A DNA stretch of 64,000 nt from Microlunatus phosphovorus NM-1 (lineage in GTDB: Bacteria > Actinomycetota > Actinomycetes > Propionibacteriales > Propionibacteriaceae). Location of the stretch: contig NC_015635.1 in NCBI RefSeq assembly GCF_000270245.1, forward strand, positions 4,402,001 through 4,466,000, read 5' to 3'. Under the pieces are notes generated by a model, which searched no databases, was not told where the DNA came from, and saw only the letters and a list, made by a program, of their open reading frames with translations. A program made the position numbers and the translations under genes. Below are positions 17,368-27,193 of this stretch, piece after piece; positions within the stretch are counted from its first letter, which is position 1; the number at the start of each line of letters is the position of its first letter.

Positions 17368-18449
17368 GTTCCCACGACCCATTCGGCGTAGAAGATGCCC
17401 AAGGCAGCGGAGACGAAGAGCCCGCAGATGATCCAGAAGCGCATCACGATCGTCACCTGGGCCCAGCCCAGCAGTTCGAAGTGGTGATGGAACGGCGTCA
17501 TCTTGAACAGGCGGCGTGGAGTGCCGGTCATTCTTCGGGTCAGTTTGAAGTAGCTGGTCTGCAGGATCACCGAGCCGACCTCGATCACCAGCAGACCGCC
17601 GAGGATCAGCAGCAGCAGCTCGGTCCGGGTGAAGATCGCCAACCCGGCCAACGCACCACCCAGGGACAGCGAGCCGGTGTCGCCCATGAAGATCTTGGCC
17701 GGCTCGGCGTTCCACCAGAGGAAGCCGAAGCAGGCGCCGGCGAGCGCGATGGCGACCACCGCGAGGTCGTACGGGTCTCGCACCTCATAGCATTTCGGTC
17801 CGGCCGAGGCGGTGTAGGCGCAGGACTGGTTGTACTGCCAGATGTTCACCAGCGTGAATGCGCCGAAGATCATCGTGCAGGAGCCCGTCGCCAGCCCGTC
17901 CAAGCCGTCGGTCAGATTGACACCGTTGCTGGCCGCCGCGATCAGCAGGATGACCCAGAGCACCACCAGGATAATCGGCAGCTGCAGCCACGGGATGTCG
18001 CGCAGGAAGGAGATGTGCGTGGATGCCGGAGTGATGCCTCGCTCGTCGGGGAACTGCAGCGACAGCAGCGCGAAGACGACCGCGACCAGCACCTGGCCGG
18101 CCATCTTGGCCTTGCTGCGCAGACCCAGGGAGCGCTGGTTGCGGATCTTGATGTAGTCGTCGAGGAAACCGACCGCACCGAGCCCGGTGAACAAGAACAA
18201 GACCAGCACCGCCGACGCGGACGGCGGCGTCCAGGTCAGCAGATGGCTGCCGATATAGGCGACCAGGACCGCCGCGATGATGACCAGGCCGCCCATCGTC
18301 GGCGTGCCCCGCTTCACGTGGTGCGAGGTCGGCCCGTCGTCCCGAATGAGCTGGCCGTAGCCCTTCTTCACGAGCTCGCGAATGGCCAGCCGGGTGCCGA
18401 GCAGCGTGCCCAGCAGAGCCAGTGCACCGGCGAAAACGATCGTCTTCAC
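17364..18449 (-). CDS. mraY: Phospho-N-acetylmuramoyl-pentapeptide transferase
   Basis: Integral membrane enzyme that transfers phospho-MurNAc-pentapeptide to undecaprenyl phosphate, forming lipid I. The 361 residues include about ten transmembrane helices. Family motifs appear in order: GTPTMGG near residue 49, [20 protein letters not shown] with the catalytic aspartates, [11 protein letters not shown], and the TPFHHHFEL histidine cluster near residue 325. Both ends overlap neighbours by four bases (GTGA), consistent with tight coupling of precursor synthesis. Confidence 0.97.
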   Translation of the reverse strand: MKTIVFAGALALLGTLLGTRLAIRELVKKGYGQLIRDDGPTSHHVKRGTPTMGGLVIIAAVLVAYIGSHLLTWTPPSASAVLVLFLFTGLGAVGFLDDYIKIRNQRSLGLRSKAKMAGQVLVAVVFALLSLQFPDERGITPASTHISFLRDIPWLQLPIILVVLWVILLIAAASNGVNLTDGLDGLATGSCTMIFGAFTLVNIWQYNQSCAYTASAGPKCYEVRDPYDLAVVAIALAGACFGFLWWNAEPAKIFMGDTGSLSLGGALAGLAIFTRTELLLLILGGLLVIEVGSVILQTSYFKLTRRMTGTPRRLFKMTPFHHHFELLGWAQVTIVMRFWIICGLFVSAALGIFYAEWVVGT

Positions 18450-20053
18450 GCGGTGCCCCCACTGTGCTCGTCCAGGCCGGGCTGGTCGTGGCCCGACTCG
18501 TCTTCTCGGCCGTGTTGGTCGTCTCGGCCGACTGGATCGGCCACCGCAAGGGCGGCGGCCACGGTGTCCAAGGCTAAGCCACGCGAGGCCTTGACCAGAA
18601 CCACGTCGCCTGGCGCGAGCCCTTCTGCCACCAGTCGTACGGCAGCGTCCCGGTCGTCCCCGACCGACTCCACGGTCGCTCCTACCGCCCTCGCATCCGC
18701 GGCAACAGCTCCGGCGGCCAGGGCGCCGGCGACGATCTCGTCGGCGAAGGAGCCGACCGCGATCAACCGGCTGATCCCATGTCGGATCGCATAGCTGCCC
18801 AGTGCCCGGTGTTCGGCCGCCGCCGAGTCCCCGAGCTCCAACATGTCGCCGAGCACCGCCCAGCCTCGTACCCTCGGCACACCAGCTGCAGTCGGCTGGG
18901 CGGCGGTCCGGCCATCGGGAGCCGTCCGGCCGGCAAGCATCTCCTCGACGGTGTCCAACGCAGCGTGCATCGACTCCGGGTTGGCGTTGTAGGCGTCGTT
19001 GACGATGAGTACGCCGTCAGCTCGCTCGGTGAGCTCCATCCGCCATCGAGATCGGGGTTGCGCCGCGGGCAGCGCCTCGACCACGGTGGCGTGGTCCACG
19101 CCCAGGGCCCGCGCCATCGCGACCGCGATGACGGCGTTGCCGACCTGATGGTGACCGGAGACGCCCAACTGGATCCGAACCGGGTCCGCCGACGGCTCTG
19201 CCGACCACTTCTGGTGCAGCAGGAACGAGCAGCGACCGAGCGGATCGGCGACGATGTCGTCGGCCCAGACCGCGTCCGGCCAACTCGGCTCACCGGCGGT
19301 GCTGGCGGCGACCACCCGCGCCGCGGTCCGCGAGCGCATCGCCCAGACCAGCGGATCGTCCGCGTTCAGCACGGCCGTGCCGTCGGCGGGCAGCGCCTCC
19401 ACGATCTCGCCCTTGGCGACCGCGATCTGCTCCTGGCCGCCGAACTCGCCCACATGCGCGGTCCCGACGTTCAGCACGGCCGCCACCTGAGGCGGCACGA
19501 TGCCGCACAGATAGGCGATGTGACCGATCCCCCGGGCCCCCATCTCGGCAACGAGGTATCTGGTGTCGGACTCGATCCGGCAGACGGTCAGCGGCAGACC
19601 GAGCTCGTTGTTGAGGTTCCCGATCGGGGCGACCGTCGGACCGGCCGCTTCCAACAGCTGCGCCAGCAGATCCTTGGTCGAGGTCTTGCCCGCCGAACCG
19701 GTCAGCGCCGCCGTACGCAGTCCGCCCGCCGTCCCACGATCCACCTGGTCACGCGCGATTCGGCCGGCGGCGAGCAGCGGATCGGCGACCACCAGACAAG
19801 GACCCGCAGCCCCGTCGACCGGTCTGGCGGTCAACGCCGCCGCGGCACCACGGGCGAACGCGCCGACGACGTAATCATGACCGTCGACGTGCTCGCCGGG
19901 CAGCGCCAGAAACAGACTCCCGGAAGCCACCTGACGGGAGTCGACGACCAGGCCGGTCAGCACCTCGTCGAGCCCGTCGTCATACCCTTCGCCGGGCCCG
20001 GTCACCTCGGCCCCGAGCAACGACGCGACCTCACGAACAGTCACCGGGATCAC
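18446..20053 (-). CDS. murF: UDP-MurNAc-tripeptide--D-alanyl-D-alanine ligase
   Basis: Completes the UDP-MurNAc-pentapeptide by adding D-Ala-D-Ala. The 535 residues start with the MurF-type N-terminal domain ([13 protein letters not shown]). The P-loop is [15 protein letters not shown] at about 118-132. [11 protein letters not shown] and [11 protein letters not shown] follow, and the conserved C-terminal [11 protein letters not shown] is near residue 355. A low-complexity hydrophilic tail rich in Asp, Glu, Gly and His follows residue 505. It is longer than most MurF proteins (about 450-510) because of inserts and this tail. Confidence 0.95.
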   Translation of the reverse strand: MIPVTVREVASLLGAEVTGPGEGYDDGLDEVLTGLVVDSRQVASGSLFLALPGEHVDGHDYVVGAFARGAAAALTARPVDGAAGPCLVVADPLLAAGRIARDQVDRGTAGGLRTAALTGSAGKTSTKDLLAQLLEAAGPTVAPIGNLNNELGLPLTVCRIESDTRYLVAEMGARGIGHIAYLCGIVPPQVAAVLNVGTAHVGEFGGQEQIAVAKGEIVEALPADGTAVLNADDPLVWAMRSRTAARVVAASTAGEPSWPDAVWADDIVADPLGRCSFLLHQKWSAEPSADPVRIQLGVSGHHQVGNAVIAVAMARALGVDHATVVEALPAAQPRSRWRMELTERADGVLIVNDAYNANPESMHAALDTVEEMLAGRTAPDGRTAAQPTAAGVPRVRGWAVLGDMLELGDSAAAEHRALGSYAIRHGISRLIAVGSFADEIVAGALAAGAVAADARAVGATVESVGDDRDAAVRLVAEGLAPGDVVLVKASRGLALDTVAAALAVADPVGRDDQHGREDESGHDQPGLDEHSGGTA

Positions 20054-21654
20054 GGCGTGCCCCTTTCCGCCCAGACCTCTCGTACCGCGTCGTCATCGGC
20101 AAAAGGCACCACCGAGCCGGCGATCTCCTGCCCGCGCTCGTGCCCCTTGCCGAGGATCGCCACCACATCGTCCGGCCCGGCAGCTGCCAGGGCGGCCGCG
20201 ATGGCCTTCCGGCGGCTACCACCGTCGACGACCGTCACGTCCCTACCCGACCGGGCGAGCTCGTCCGCGGCGCCGCGCAGCACCTCGGCCCGGATCGCTG
20301 CCGGATCCTCGGTACGCGGGTTGTCGTCGGTCACCACGACCAGTTCGGCGCCCGCAACCGCCGCCGCGCCCATCGGCGCCCGCTTCTCGGAGTCCCGATC
20401 GCCGCCGCAGCCCAGCACCACGATCCGACGGTGACCGGCCAGGGTCGCCAGGACCGCACCCACCGCCTGTGGCGTGTGGGCGAAGTCGACGAACACCGCG
20501 GGCGCCTCCGGGCCGAGCGGGATCCGCTGCATCCGGCCCGGCACCACCGCGTCGCGGAGTCCACCCGCAGCCAGTGCCAGGTCGATCCCGGCCAGATCGG
20601 CCATCGCGAGCGCGGTCAAGGCGTTGCGCACGTTGAACTCTCCCGGCAGCCCCAGGGTCGCCGGCAGCGCACCGTGCGGTGTGCGGACCGAGATCAGGGT
20701 CCGACCTTTGCCGGCCGGTCGCCGTTCCGCGGCCGAATAGTCCGCCGGACCGTCCAGGCTGACCGATCGCGCCTCGTCCAGACCCTCCCGGTGGGCCTGG
20801 TCGATCAGCTGCTGCCCGCGCGGGTCATCGACGTTGATCACGGCCCGGGCGGCCCGCCGCTGAGTGAACAGCGAAGCCTTGGCGGCGAAATAGGAGTCCA
20901 GGTCGTGATGGAAGTCCAGGTGATCGGAGCCAAAGTTGGTGAAGGCGGCGACGTCGAAGCAGAGCCCGTCGACCCGACCCAGGACGAGCGCATGTGAGGA
21001 CACCTCCATCACGACGGCGTCCGCGCCCAACTCGACCAACACGGCCAGCAGCGCATAGAGCTCGGCCGCCTCGGGAGTGGTCACCGTGGTCCGCCGGGAC
21101 TCCAACCGACGATCGTCGAGCTGGTAGCCGATCGTCCCAATCAGACCGACCCGCTGGCCGGCGGCCCGCAGCGCGGCCTGCAGCAGATAGGCGGTGGTGG
21201 TCTTGCCGTTGGTGCCGGTGATCCCGTACAGCTGCAGTCGGGCTGCCGGATGGTGATACACCCGGTCGGCGAGCAGCGGGATCAAGGACTTGGGCTGCGG
21301 CAGCACGGCGACCGGCGCCGCGGCTACCGATGAGCCCGCTCCGTCCCCGTCCGGCAAGCCTGTCGGAGAGCTCGCCGCGGTCAGCGCGCGTTCCTCGCCC
21401 GCCGGGTCGGTGAGCACAGCCAGCGCTCCCTGTGCCAGTGCCTCGGCGACGAAGTCGGCACCGTGCCGGCTGGCACCGGGCACCGCGACGTACAGGTCGC
21501 CCGGCTGCACCAGTCGCGAGTCTGCGGTGACTCCGGTGAACCGCAGCTCCCCCGCGGCACCGGTCGAACTCACCGGGACGACGTCGGCTCCCAGCAGCTC
21601 GAACCAGCTGAGACCGGCCAGCCCGGTCGGCCGCAGGCTCGGCGCGCCGTTCAC
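20050..21654 (-). CDS. murE: UDP-MurNAc-L-Ala-D-Glu--diaminopimelate ligase
   Basis: Adds the third stem-peptide residue. The DNPRTEDP motif near residue 425 is the diaminopimelate-recognising signature, so DAP rather than lysine is inferred. Whether it is the LL or meso form cannot be told. The 534 residues also show the P-loop [15 protein letters not shown], a carbamylated-Lys region (SLDGPADYSA), and VFVDFAHTPQAVGAVL. The GTG start overlaps the ftsI stop by GTGA. A Ser/Gly-rich insert near residue 100 is not seen in most family members. Confidence 0.95.
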   Translation of the reverse strand: MNGAPSLRPTGLAGLSWFELLGADVVPVSSTGAAGELRFTGVTADSRLVQPGDLYVAVPGASRHGADFVAEALAQGALAVLTDPAGEERALTAASSPTGLPDGDGAGSSVAAAPVAVLPQPKSLIPLLADRVYHHPAARLQLYGITGTNGKTTTAYLLQAALRAAGQRVGLIGTIGYQLDDRRLESRRTTVTTPEAAELYALLAVLVELGADAVVMEVSSHALVLGRVDGLCFDVAAFTNFGSDHLDFHHDLDSYFAAKASLFTQRRAARAVINVDDPRGQQLIDQAHREGLDEARSVSLDGPADYSAAERRPAGKGRTLISVRTPHGALPATLGLPGEFNVRNALTALAMADLAGIDLALAAGGLRDAVVPGRMQRIPLGPEAPAVFVDFAHTPQAVGAVLATLAGHRRIVVLGCGGDRDSEKRAPMGAAAVAGAELVVVTDDNPRTEDPAAIRAEVLRGAADELARSGRDVTVVDGGSRRKAIAAALAAAGPDDVVAILGKGHERGQEIAGSVVPFADDDAVREVWAERGTP

Positions 21655-23531
21655 CAGGAGATCGGCTTCGGCTTCAGCACTGCCTTCTTGGACGGCGCCA
21701 CCGAATAGCGCGGCAGCGCGTACTGCATGATGTCGCGGAAGACCGGGGCGGCGACCTGGGTGCCGGTCGGATCGCCCTTCTTCGGGTTGTTGACCACCAC
21801 ATAGGTGATGATCTGCGGATCCTTCAGCGGGGCGAAACCGACGTAGGAGGTGATATAGCCCTGGTAGCCCCTCGCGGTGCCTCGCTGCGCGGTGCCGGTC
21901 TTGCCGCCGCTGGTGTAGCCGTCCAGCCGCAACGAGTACTTGCCGGTGCTCGAGTTGTCGACCACCGCGCGCATCAGGTCACGGATGTGTGCCGAGGTCG
22001 TCGTCGACACGATCCGGCGCGGCTCTCGGACCGGAAGCGCGACCTGCTTGCCGTCGGAGTCGGTAGCCGACTTGATGATCGTCGGTGGGTTGTAGACACC
22101 GCCATTGAGCAGTCCGGCGATCGCCGAGACCTCCTGGATCCCGGTCACCGCCAGCCCCTGACCGAACGCGACCCGGTCGCGTGTCATCGGCTCCATGTCC
22201 GCGTCCGGCAGCGTGCCGAGGCTTTCACCAGGCAGTTCGATCCCGGTCTTCTTCCCGAGTCCGAATTTCGCCAGATAGTCGTGCAACTGATCGATCGGCA
22301 TCTGCCGAGCCAGCATCGCGGTGCCGATGTTGGACGACTTCGCGATCACCCCGCGCATGTTCAAGCGATAGTCGTCAGAGTGCTCGAAGTGGTCCTTGAT
22401 CAGGTACGGGCCCGACGGCAGCCGGTTCGGGATGCTCACCCGGGTGCCCTCCCCCGCATGACCCGACTCCAGCAGCGCGGCCGAGGTGAGGATCTTCTGC
22501 ACGCTGCCCGGTTCGTACGGCGCGGTGACCGCCTGCAGGTTGCGGTGTTTCTTCAGCGACGACTTGGGATCGTTCGAGTCGTACGTCGGCGCCTGGGCCA
22601 GCGCCAAGATCTCGCCGGTCTTGATGTTCATGGTGATGGCGAAGCCGAAGTCGGCCTTGGCCTTCTTCACCTGCTGCGCCACCCGCCGCTGTGCCACCCA
22701 CTGCAGTTCGGAGTCCAGGGTCAGCTGGTAGTCGTAGCCGTTCTGGGCCGGGGTGATCTTGCTGTCGCCGAGCGGGATCTTGCTGCCGTTGGGCGCGCTC
22801 TCGTACTCCTCCTGCCCTTCGACGCCTGCCAGCTGACTCTGCAACGAGCTCTCCAGCCCTGCCTTGCCGGTCCCGTCGCCATCGACGAAGCCGACGATCG
22901 GCCCGGCCAGCGAGCCGGCCGGGTAGGTGCGGATCGGGTCGCTCTCCCGGAAGACCCCGTACAGGTTCTGTTCGGCCAGCGCCGCTGCCATCCGGGTGTA
23001 CGTCATCGCCGGCACCTGCTTCTTCAGGTACACGAAGTGCGTGTCCCGCTTGGTGAGCAGCGGCAGCAGCTCCTCGACCGTCATGCCGAGATAGGGCGCG
23101 ATCACGACGGCGAAGGCACCAGGCTGCTTACCGGTCAGGGACGGGTCGGCGGTCACGGCGACGGCGGGCTCAGTGGCCGCCAGGACTGTGCCGTTGCGGT
23201 CGGTGATGTCACCCCGGGAGGGCAGCAGCGGCATCCGCTGGGTCAGCGCCGCCGCGGACTCGGCCGCGTACGCCGACGAGTCGAATCCCTGCAGTTGCAG
23301 CAGCCGACCGGCGCACAACGACATCGCCACCGCGAGCATGATCAAGACGACGTGCAGGCGATGCGTGCCGTCGGCCAGCGGCACCCGGCGGATCCTCCGG
23401 CGCCGGCGGGCGGCCGTCGAGGTCCGAGCTTTGCCGCCATCGCGGAGCCGGCGATCGGTCTGGCTGTCGCTTCGGCGGTGCCGCGCGGCGGCCGGCTTCG
23501 CCGATTCCCGCAGTGGTCGTCCGGGAGCCAT
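21651..23531 (-). CDS. ftsI: Septal class B penicillin-binding protein FtsI (PBP3)
   Basis: Transpeptidase that cross-links septal peptidoglycan. The 626 residues comprise a long basic cytoplasmic tail (RRRRRIRR near residue 45), one transmembrane helix (about 60-78), a dimerisation domain starting around LLPSRGDITDRNG, and the catalytic domain. The active-site SxxK is SVQK in PGSVQKILTSAAL, SxN is SSN in AKSSNIGTAM, and KTG is in SGGKTGTAQ. There is no C-terminal PASTA domain. PASTA repeats are present instead on the kinase at 48131-50188. The ATG overlaps the upstream stop as TGATG. Confidence 0.96.
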   Translation of the reverse strand: MAPGRPLRESAKPAAARHRRSDSQTDRRLRDGGKARTSTAARRRRRIRRVPLADGTHRLHVVLIMLAVAMSLCAGRLLQLQGFDSSAYAAESAAALTQRMPLLPSRGDITDRNGTVLAATEPAVAVTADPSLTGKQPGAFAVVIAPYLGMTVEELLPLLTKRDTHFVYLKKQVPAMTYTRMAAALAEQNLYGVFRESDPIRTYPAGSLAGPIVGFVDGDGTGKAGLESSLQSQLAGVEGQEEYESAPNGSKIPLGDSKITPAQNGYDYQLTLDSELQWVAQRRVAQQVKKAKADFGFAITMNIKTGEILALAQAPTYDSNDPKSSLKKHRNLQAVTAPYEPGSVQKILTSAALLESGHAGEGTRVSIPNRLPSGPYLIKDHFEHSDDYRLNMRGVIAKSSNIGTAMLARQMPIDQLHDYLAKFGLGKKTGIELPGESLGTLPDADMEPMTRDRVAFGQGLAVTGIQEVSAIAGLLNGGVYNPPTIIKSATDSDGKQVALPVREPRRIVSTTTSAHIRDLMRAVVDNSSTGKYSLRLDGYTSGGKTGTAQRGTARGYQGYITSYVGFAPLKDPQIITYVVVNNPKKGDPTGTQVAAPVFRDIMQYALPRYSVAPSKKAVLKPKPISW

Positions 23532-24232
23532 CAGTTGCCGCCGTTCCGCTTCTTGGCCTGCTTCGCCTTCTTGGCCTTCTCGGCGGCTTTGGCCTTCTTC
23601 GCCTTGGCCTCGGCCGCGATCTTCTTCGCGGCTGCCTCCAGCGCCGCAGCCTCCGCCTTGGCTTTGGCCTTGGCTTCCGCCTTGGCCTCGGCGGCAGCCT
23701 TCTTCTTGGCGGCTGCTTCCGCCTTCGCCTTCGCCTTGGCCTCCCGTACGGCCTTCTCGGCCGCGAGCTGCTCCGGTGTCTTGACGATCAGACCCTTCAT
23801 CTCGTCACCGGTGACCCGATACTGCTCACCGATCACCTTGCCGGAGGGCACGACCAGGAAGGCCGGCTTCGGGTTGGCCCGCATGCCGAGCGCCGACGCC
23901 TTGCTGGCGATCTGATCGGGGGTCCGCAGCTTGTTCAACTGAGACTGCAGCTCGGCTTCTTGATAGACCAGCTGCGCGGCCTGCCGATTCAGCGACCGGG
24001 ATTCGAAGGCCTGGTTCTGCAGTGTGGTGTTGACCATCAACAACCCGACCATGCCGACCCCGAAGACGGCGATCAGCACGCTGATGAACGGGATCCGGGC
24101 CATCCGAGCCGGCAGCGAGGGGACCGCCCGGAGTCGCCGCTCCGAGCTCTTGTCGCCAGTGTCCTTGTCCCCGGTCTGGTACGACCGGCCGCCGACGATG
24201 GGCGCCTGCAGCGATGACCACAGCGCGCTCAT
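23531..24232 (-). CDS. ftsL: FtsL-like divisome protein with Lys/Ala-rich C-terminal tail
   Basis: Occupies the ftsL position between rsmH and ftsI. The 233 residues have an N-terminal cytoplasmic part (1-45), one transmembrane helix (about 47-68) and an extracellular coiled-coil ([20 protein letters not shown] and onward, about 70-105). A short conserved block follows ([20 protein letters not shown]). The last about 80 residues are almost only Ala, Lys and Glu. Sequence identity to FtsL is low, as usual for this family, so the call rests on topology and gene order. The tail is atypical in length and composition for FtsL. Confidence 0.82.
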   Translation of the reverse strand: MSALWSSLQAPIVGGRSYQTGDKDTGDKSSERRLRAVPSLPARMARIPFISVLIAVFGVGMVGLLMVNTTLQNQAFESRSLNRQAAQLVYQEAELQSQLNKLRTPDQIASKASALGMRANPKPAFLVVPSGKVIGEQYRVTGDEMKGLIVKTPEQLAAEKAVREAKAKAKAEAAAKKKAAAEAKAEAKAKAKAEAAALEAAAKKIAAEAKAKKAKAAEKAKKAKQAKKRNGGN

Positions 24233-25242
24233 GCCGCTCCCCTCCCCCGGGTCTGCGGCTCTCGAATCCGCTCCGCTGCCCGGAAACGCGCCGAGGCAGC
24301 ACGGCGGTTGCTCACAATCTCTGCCTCCGTCGGCTTCTGGGCACCACGGGTTAGCAACATTAACTGCGGCTGATGCTCATCCGGGACAACCGGCAGCCCC
24401 GGGGGAGCCGTGTCGCGCGAACCGGCTGCCAGCACCTGCTTGACCAAACGGTCCTCGAGCGAGTGGTAGGCCAACACCGCGATCCGGCCGCCGACGGCGA
24501 GGGCCGCGACCGCCTGCGGCAGCACGGACTCCAACGCAGCCAGCTCACGGTTGACCTCGATCCGCAAGGCCTGAAAGGTGCGCTTGGCGGGATGCCCGCC
24601 CGTCTTGCGGGCCGCCGCCGGAATCGCCGCCTCCAGCACACCGACCAGCCGGGCGGAGGTGTCGAACGGCTGCTCGGCCCGGGCCGCGACGACCCGTCGA
24701 GCGATCCGGTCGGCGAACCGTTCCTCGCCGTAGGTGCGGAGGATCCGTGCCAGCTCACTGGCGCTGTAGGTATTGACCACCTCGGCGGCGGTCAGCTCCT
24801 GCTGCCCGTCCATCCGCATGTCCAGCGGCGCGTCGACGGCGTACGCGAAGCCGCGGTCGGTGTCGTCGATCTGCAGCGAGGAGAGACCGAGATCGAGCAG
24901 AATGCCCTGGACTCGGGGGCGACCGAGTTCGGCCAGTACGTCGGTCAGCTCGTCGTAGACGGCCTCGACGAAGGTGGTCCGATCGGCGTACGGGGCCAGC
25001 CGCCGGGTCGCCAGGGCCAAGGCGTTGGGGTCACGGTCAAGGCCGATCAGGTGCAACTCGGGACAGGCCCGCAACAGCGCCTCGGCGTGCCCTCCGAGAC
25101 CGAGCGTGCAGTCGACCAGCACCGGCCGGGTGCTGTTGGATGCGTCGTCAGCCAGGGGCGCGGTCAGAGCGGGAGCGAGGACGGCGACGATCTCGTCCAG
25201 CATCACCGGCTCGTGACGCGGCGGCACGCGGGGGGTAGCCAT
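24229..25242 (-). CDS. rsmH: 16S rRNA (cytosine-1402 N4)-methyltransferase
   Basis: SAM-dependent methyltransferase (formerly MraW) acting on 16S rRNA. The 337 residues begin with the family motif [14 protein letters not shown] and have the SAM-binding [14 protein letters not shown]. They also contain [26 protein letters not shown], the substrate-domain segment [17 protein letters not shown], and [12 protein letters not shown]. It overlaps the ftsL-like gene by ATGA and is the second gene after mraZ. An RNA hairpin matching the mraW motif lies in its leader. Confidence 0.97.
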   Translation of the reverse strand: MATPRVPPRHEPVMLDEIVAVLAPALTAPLADDASNSTRPVLVDCTLGLGGHAEALLRACPELHLIGLDRDPNALALATRRLAPYADRTTFVEAVYDELTDVLAELGRPRVQGILLDLGLSSLQIDDTDRGFAYAVDAPLDMRMDGQQELTAAEVVNTYSASELARILRTYGEERFADRIARRVVAARAEQPFDTSARLVGVLEAAIPAAARKTGGHPAKRTFQALRIEVNRELAALESVLPQAVAALAVGGRIAVLAYHSLEDRLVKQVLAAGSRDTAPPGLPVVPDEHQPQLMLLTRGAQKPTEAEIVSNRRAASARFRAAERIREPQTRGRGAA

Positions 25243-25320
25243 CTCGACCCTTCTCGTCCTGCTCTTGTCCTGCTCTCGTCCTGCCCGCTTGCTGCGGACA
25301 GTCAGCGCGTACCGCCAGGT

Positions 25321-25394
25321 TTCAACCCGAGACCCGCCTCATCTGACCTGGCACCGGGGAAGGTGTGCCAGGGCAAACGGACCTGCGGGTTGAA
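25321..25394 (-). ncRNA. mraW-type RNA motif in the mraZ-rsmH spacer
   Basis: On the minus strand a perfect 8-bp stem (CCTGGCAC/GTGCCAGG, 25347-25354 with 25365-25372) closes a 10-base loop containing CTTCCCC. A perfect 9-bp outer pair (TTCAACCCG/CGGGTTGAA, 25321-25329 with 25386-25394) brackets it. From memory, the Rfam mraW RNA motif of actinobacteria sits in this exact place and carries a CUUCCCC terminal loop. Its function is unknown. A covariance-model search would settle it. Confidence 0.72.
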
Positions 25395-25455
25395 GCCTCG
25401 CCGCACGCGCTGTCGTGTTCTCTCGAGCCGATGTGTGACATCTCCCAGGACGGGC

Positions 25456-25884
25456 TCAGAGCCCTGGGAAACCCTCGTTGTTCAGATCGGCGAACTCCGC
25501 TTCCTGCTCGGTGGAGTAGGTGTTCCAAGACGCCGCATCCCAGACCTCCACCCGGTTCATCGCGCCGACCACGACACACTCCTTGTCGAGACCGGCATAG
25601 GCCCGCAGGTGCGGCGGGATGGTGATCCGCCCCTGCTTGTCGGGCACCTCGTCGGACGCTCCCGAGGCGAGCATCCGCTGGTAGTCCCGGACCTGCTTGC
25701 TGCTGGAGGAGGCGTTGCGCAGATCGGCGGTCTGAGCGATGAAGGTCTCCATCGGCCAGATGGCCAGGCATCGGTCCTGCCCTCGCGTGATGACCAGGCC
25801 GGCAGCCAGCTCGTCACGGAACTTCGCGGGCAAGATCAGCCGTCCTTTCTCGTCCAGGCGAGGTGTGTGAGTGCCGAGGAACAT
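25456..25884 (-). CDS. mraZ: Transcriptional regulator MraZ
   Basis: Dimeric-to-octameric DNA-binding protein that regulates the dcw operon from its first gene. The ATG at 25884 is preceded by AGGAGGT at about ten bases. An in-frame GTG four codons earlier lies directly on that Shine-Dalgarno and is unlikely. The 142-residue protein has two SpoVT-AbrB-type repeats: [20 protein letters not shown] near residue 6 and [20 protein letters not shown] near residue 82. Its binding boxes lie directly upstream (25927-25961). A 213-base spacer with an RNA motif separates it from rsmH. Confidence 0.96.
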   Translation of the reverse strand: MFLGTHTPRLDEKGRLILPAKFRDELAAGLVITRGQDRCLAIWPMETFIAQTADLRNASSSSKQVRDYQRMLASGASDEVPDKQGRITIPPHLRAYAGLDKECVVVGAMNRVEVWDAASWNTYSTEQEAEFADLNNEGFPGL

Positions 25885-25926
25885 CCCGTTCCCCACCTCC
25901 TCGCTCCACCTGACGCCCTATCTCCT

Positions 25927-25961
25927 CCACTTCGCGCCACTGTACTCCACTTCGCTCCACT
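25927..25961 (-). promoter_or_regulatory. MraZ operator: four AGTGG boxes at exact 10-bp spacing
   Basis: The pentamer AGTGG (CCACT on the plus strand) occurs at 25927, 25937, 25947 and 25957, each 10 bp apart, about 43-77 bases upstream of the mraZ ATG. Known MraZ operators are tandem direct GTG-containing repeats spaced about one helical turn apart, which fits the MraZ ring. Autoregulation of the dcw operon is inferred. Confidence 0.82.
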
Positions 25962-26080
25962 TGGGCACTGGTTGAGGCTGGATCTGGGTTGGTTGCTCCC
26001 GTGCGGGCGGTTGGGTTCTATCCGCGACGACCGACAAGGCAGCCTGGCGCGTGCGCGGGTGCCGCGCAGTAGGTCGTCGT

Positions 26081-26108
26081 TTAACACCACCCTCCCAGCA
26101 CGTAGGGT
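26081..26108 (+). promoter_or_regulatory. Promoter of the moxR-DUF58-transglutaminase operon
   Basis: TTAACA (26081-26086) and TAGGGT (26103-26108) are separated by 16 bases. Transcription would begin near 26115 with a leader of about 48 bases. This is one of the better consensus promoters in the window. It lies divergent from the mraZ operator region. Confidence 0.65.
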
Positions 26109-26162
26109 GCGAGGAGACCTGTCCGGTCGGGGAACACCGGACGCGAGGAGGCGGGAGGCCGC

Positions 26163-27158
26163 GTGACACTCAGCTACCAGCGGAGCGGTGCCGGCCTGGC
26201 CACCGGAGAATTGACGCTCGATGACGTGGTCTCGGTGATGGGCCGGGTCCGGACCGCGATCGAGTCGGTGATCGAGGGCAAGCGACCGGCGGTCGACCTG
26301 GCGCTGACCGTGTTGCTGGCCGAAGGCCATCTGCTGGTCGAGGACGTGCCGGGGGTCGGCAAGACCATGCTCGCCAAGGCACTGGGCCGGTCGATCGACT
26401 GTTCGGTCCGCCGGGTGCAGTTCACCCCCGATCTCCTCCCCTCCGACATCACCGGCGTGTCGGTGTTCAACCAGGAGACCCGCGACTTCGAGTTCAAGCC
26501 CGGCGGCATCTTCGCCAACATCGTGGTCGGTGACGAGATCAACCGCGCCTCACCCAAGACTCAGTCCGCACTGCTGGAGTCGATGGAGGAACGCCAGGTC
26601 AGCGTGGACGGCACGACCTATCAGCTCGAGTTGCCGTTCATGGTGATCGCCACCCAGAACCCGATCGAGATGGAAGGCACCTATCCGCTCCCCGAGGCGC
26701 AACGGGACCGGTTCATGGCCCGGGTCGCCATCGGCTATCCCACCCACGCTGCCGAGCTGGCCATGCTCGAGTCGCACGGCACCACCGACCCCCTGGCCGC
26801 CCTCGAACCAGTCACCGACGGGGCCACCGTCCAAGGGCTGATCGAGGCGGTCAAGACCGTGTACGTGAGCCCGGCCGTGAAGAACTACCTGGTGCAGATC
26901 GTCCACGCGACCCGGAACAGTCGCGAGCTGCGGCTCGGCGCCTCCCCGCGGGCCACGCTGCAGTTGCTGCGTGCCAGCCGAGCCTTGGCGGCACTGGGCG
27001 GGCGCGGCTACGTCAGCCCCGATGACGTCGCCGGCCTGGCGCCGACCGTCTTGTCACACCGGGTGCTGCCGTCGGCCGATGCTCAGATCTCCCGGCGTAC
27101 GGTCGACGAGATCGTCGCCCATCTGATCGCCTCGGTACACCTACCCGACCACCGCTAG
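26163..27158 (+). CDS. MoxR-family AAA+ ATPase
   Basis: Chaperone-like AAA+ ATPase, usually thought to mature or activate partner protein complexes. The GTG start is preceded by GGGAGG at four bases. The 331 residues include Walker A GVGKTMLAKALG near residue 65, Walker B VVGDEINRASPKTQ near 120, sensor 1 ATQNPIEMEGTYPLPEAQ near 162, and an ATPase lid domain. It is first in a three-gene operon with a DUF58 protein and a membrane transglutaminase, the standard partner set in actinobacteria. The process served is not experimentally defined in most species. Confidence 0.93.
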   Translation: MTLSYQRSGAGLATGELTLDDVVSVMGRVRTAIESVIEGKRPAVDLALTVLLAEGHLLVEDVPGVGKTMLAKALGRSIDCSVRRVQFTPDLLPSDITGVSVFNQETRDFEFKPGGIFANIVVGDEINRASPKTQSALLESMEERQVSVDGTTYQLELPFMVIATQNPIEMEGTYPLPEAQRDRFMARVAIGYPTHAAELAMLESHGTTDPLAALEPVTDGATVQGLIEAVKTVYVSPAVKNYLVQIVHATRNSRELRLGASPRATLQLLRASRALAALGGRGYVSPDDVAGLAPTVLSHRVLPSADAQISRRTVDEIVAHLIASVHLPDHR

Positions 27159-27193
27159 CCGCGGGCGGACACGACGGGACCGGGCGGACCGAG

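Noticed and set aside
16733-17715. N-terminal extension of murD into mraY
   Set aside because: It is the out-of-frame reading of mraY. The GTGA overlap at 17364-17367 gives a normal MurD start.
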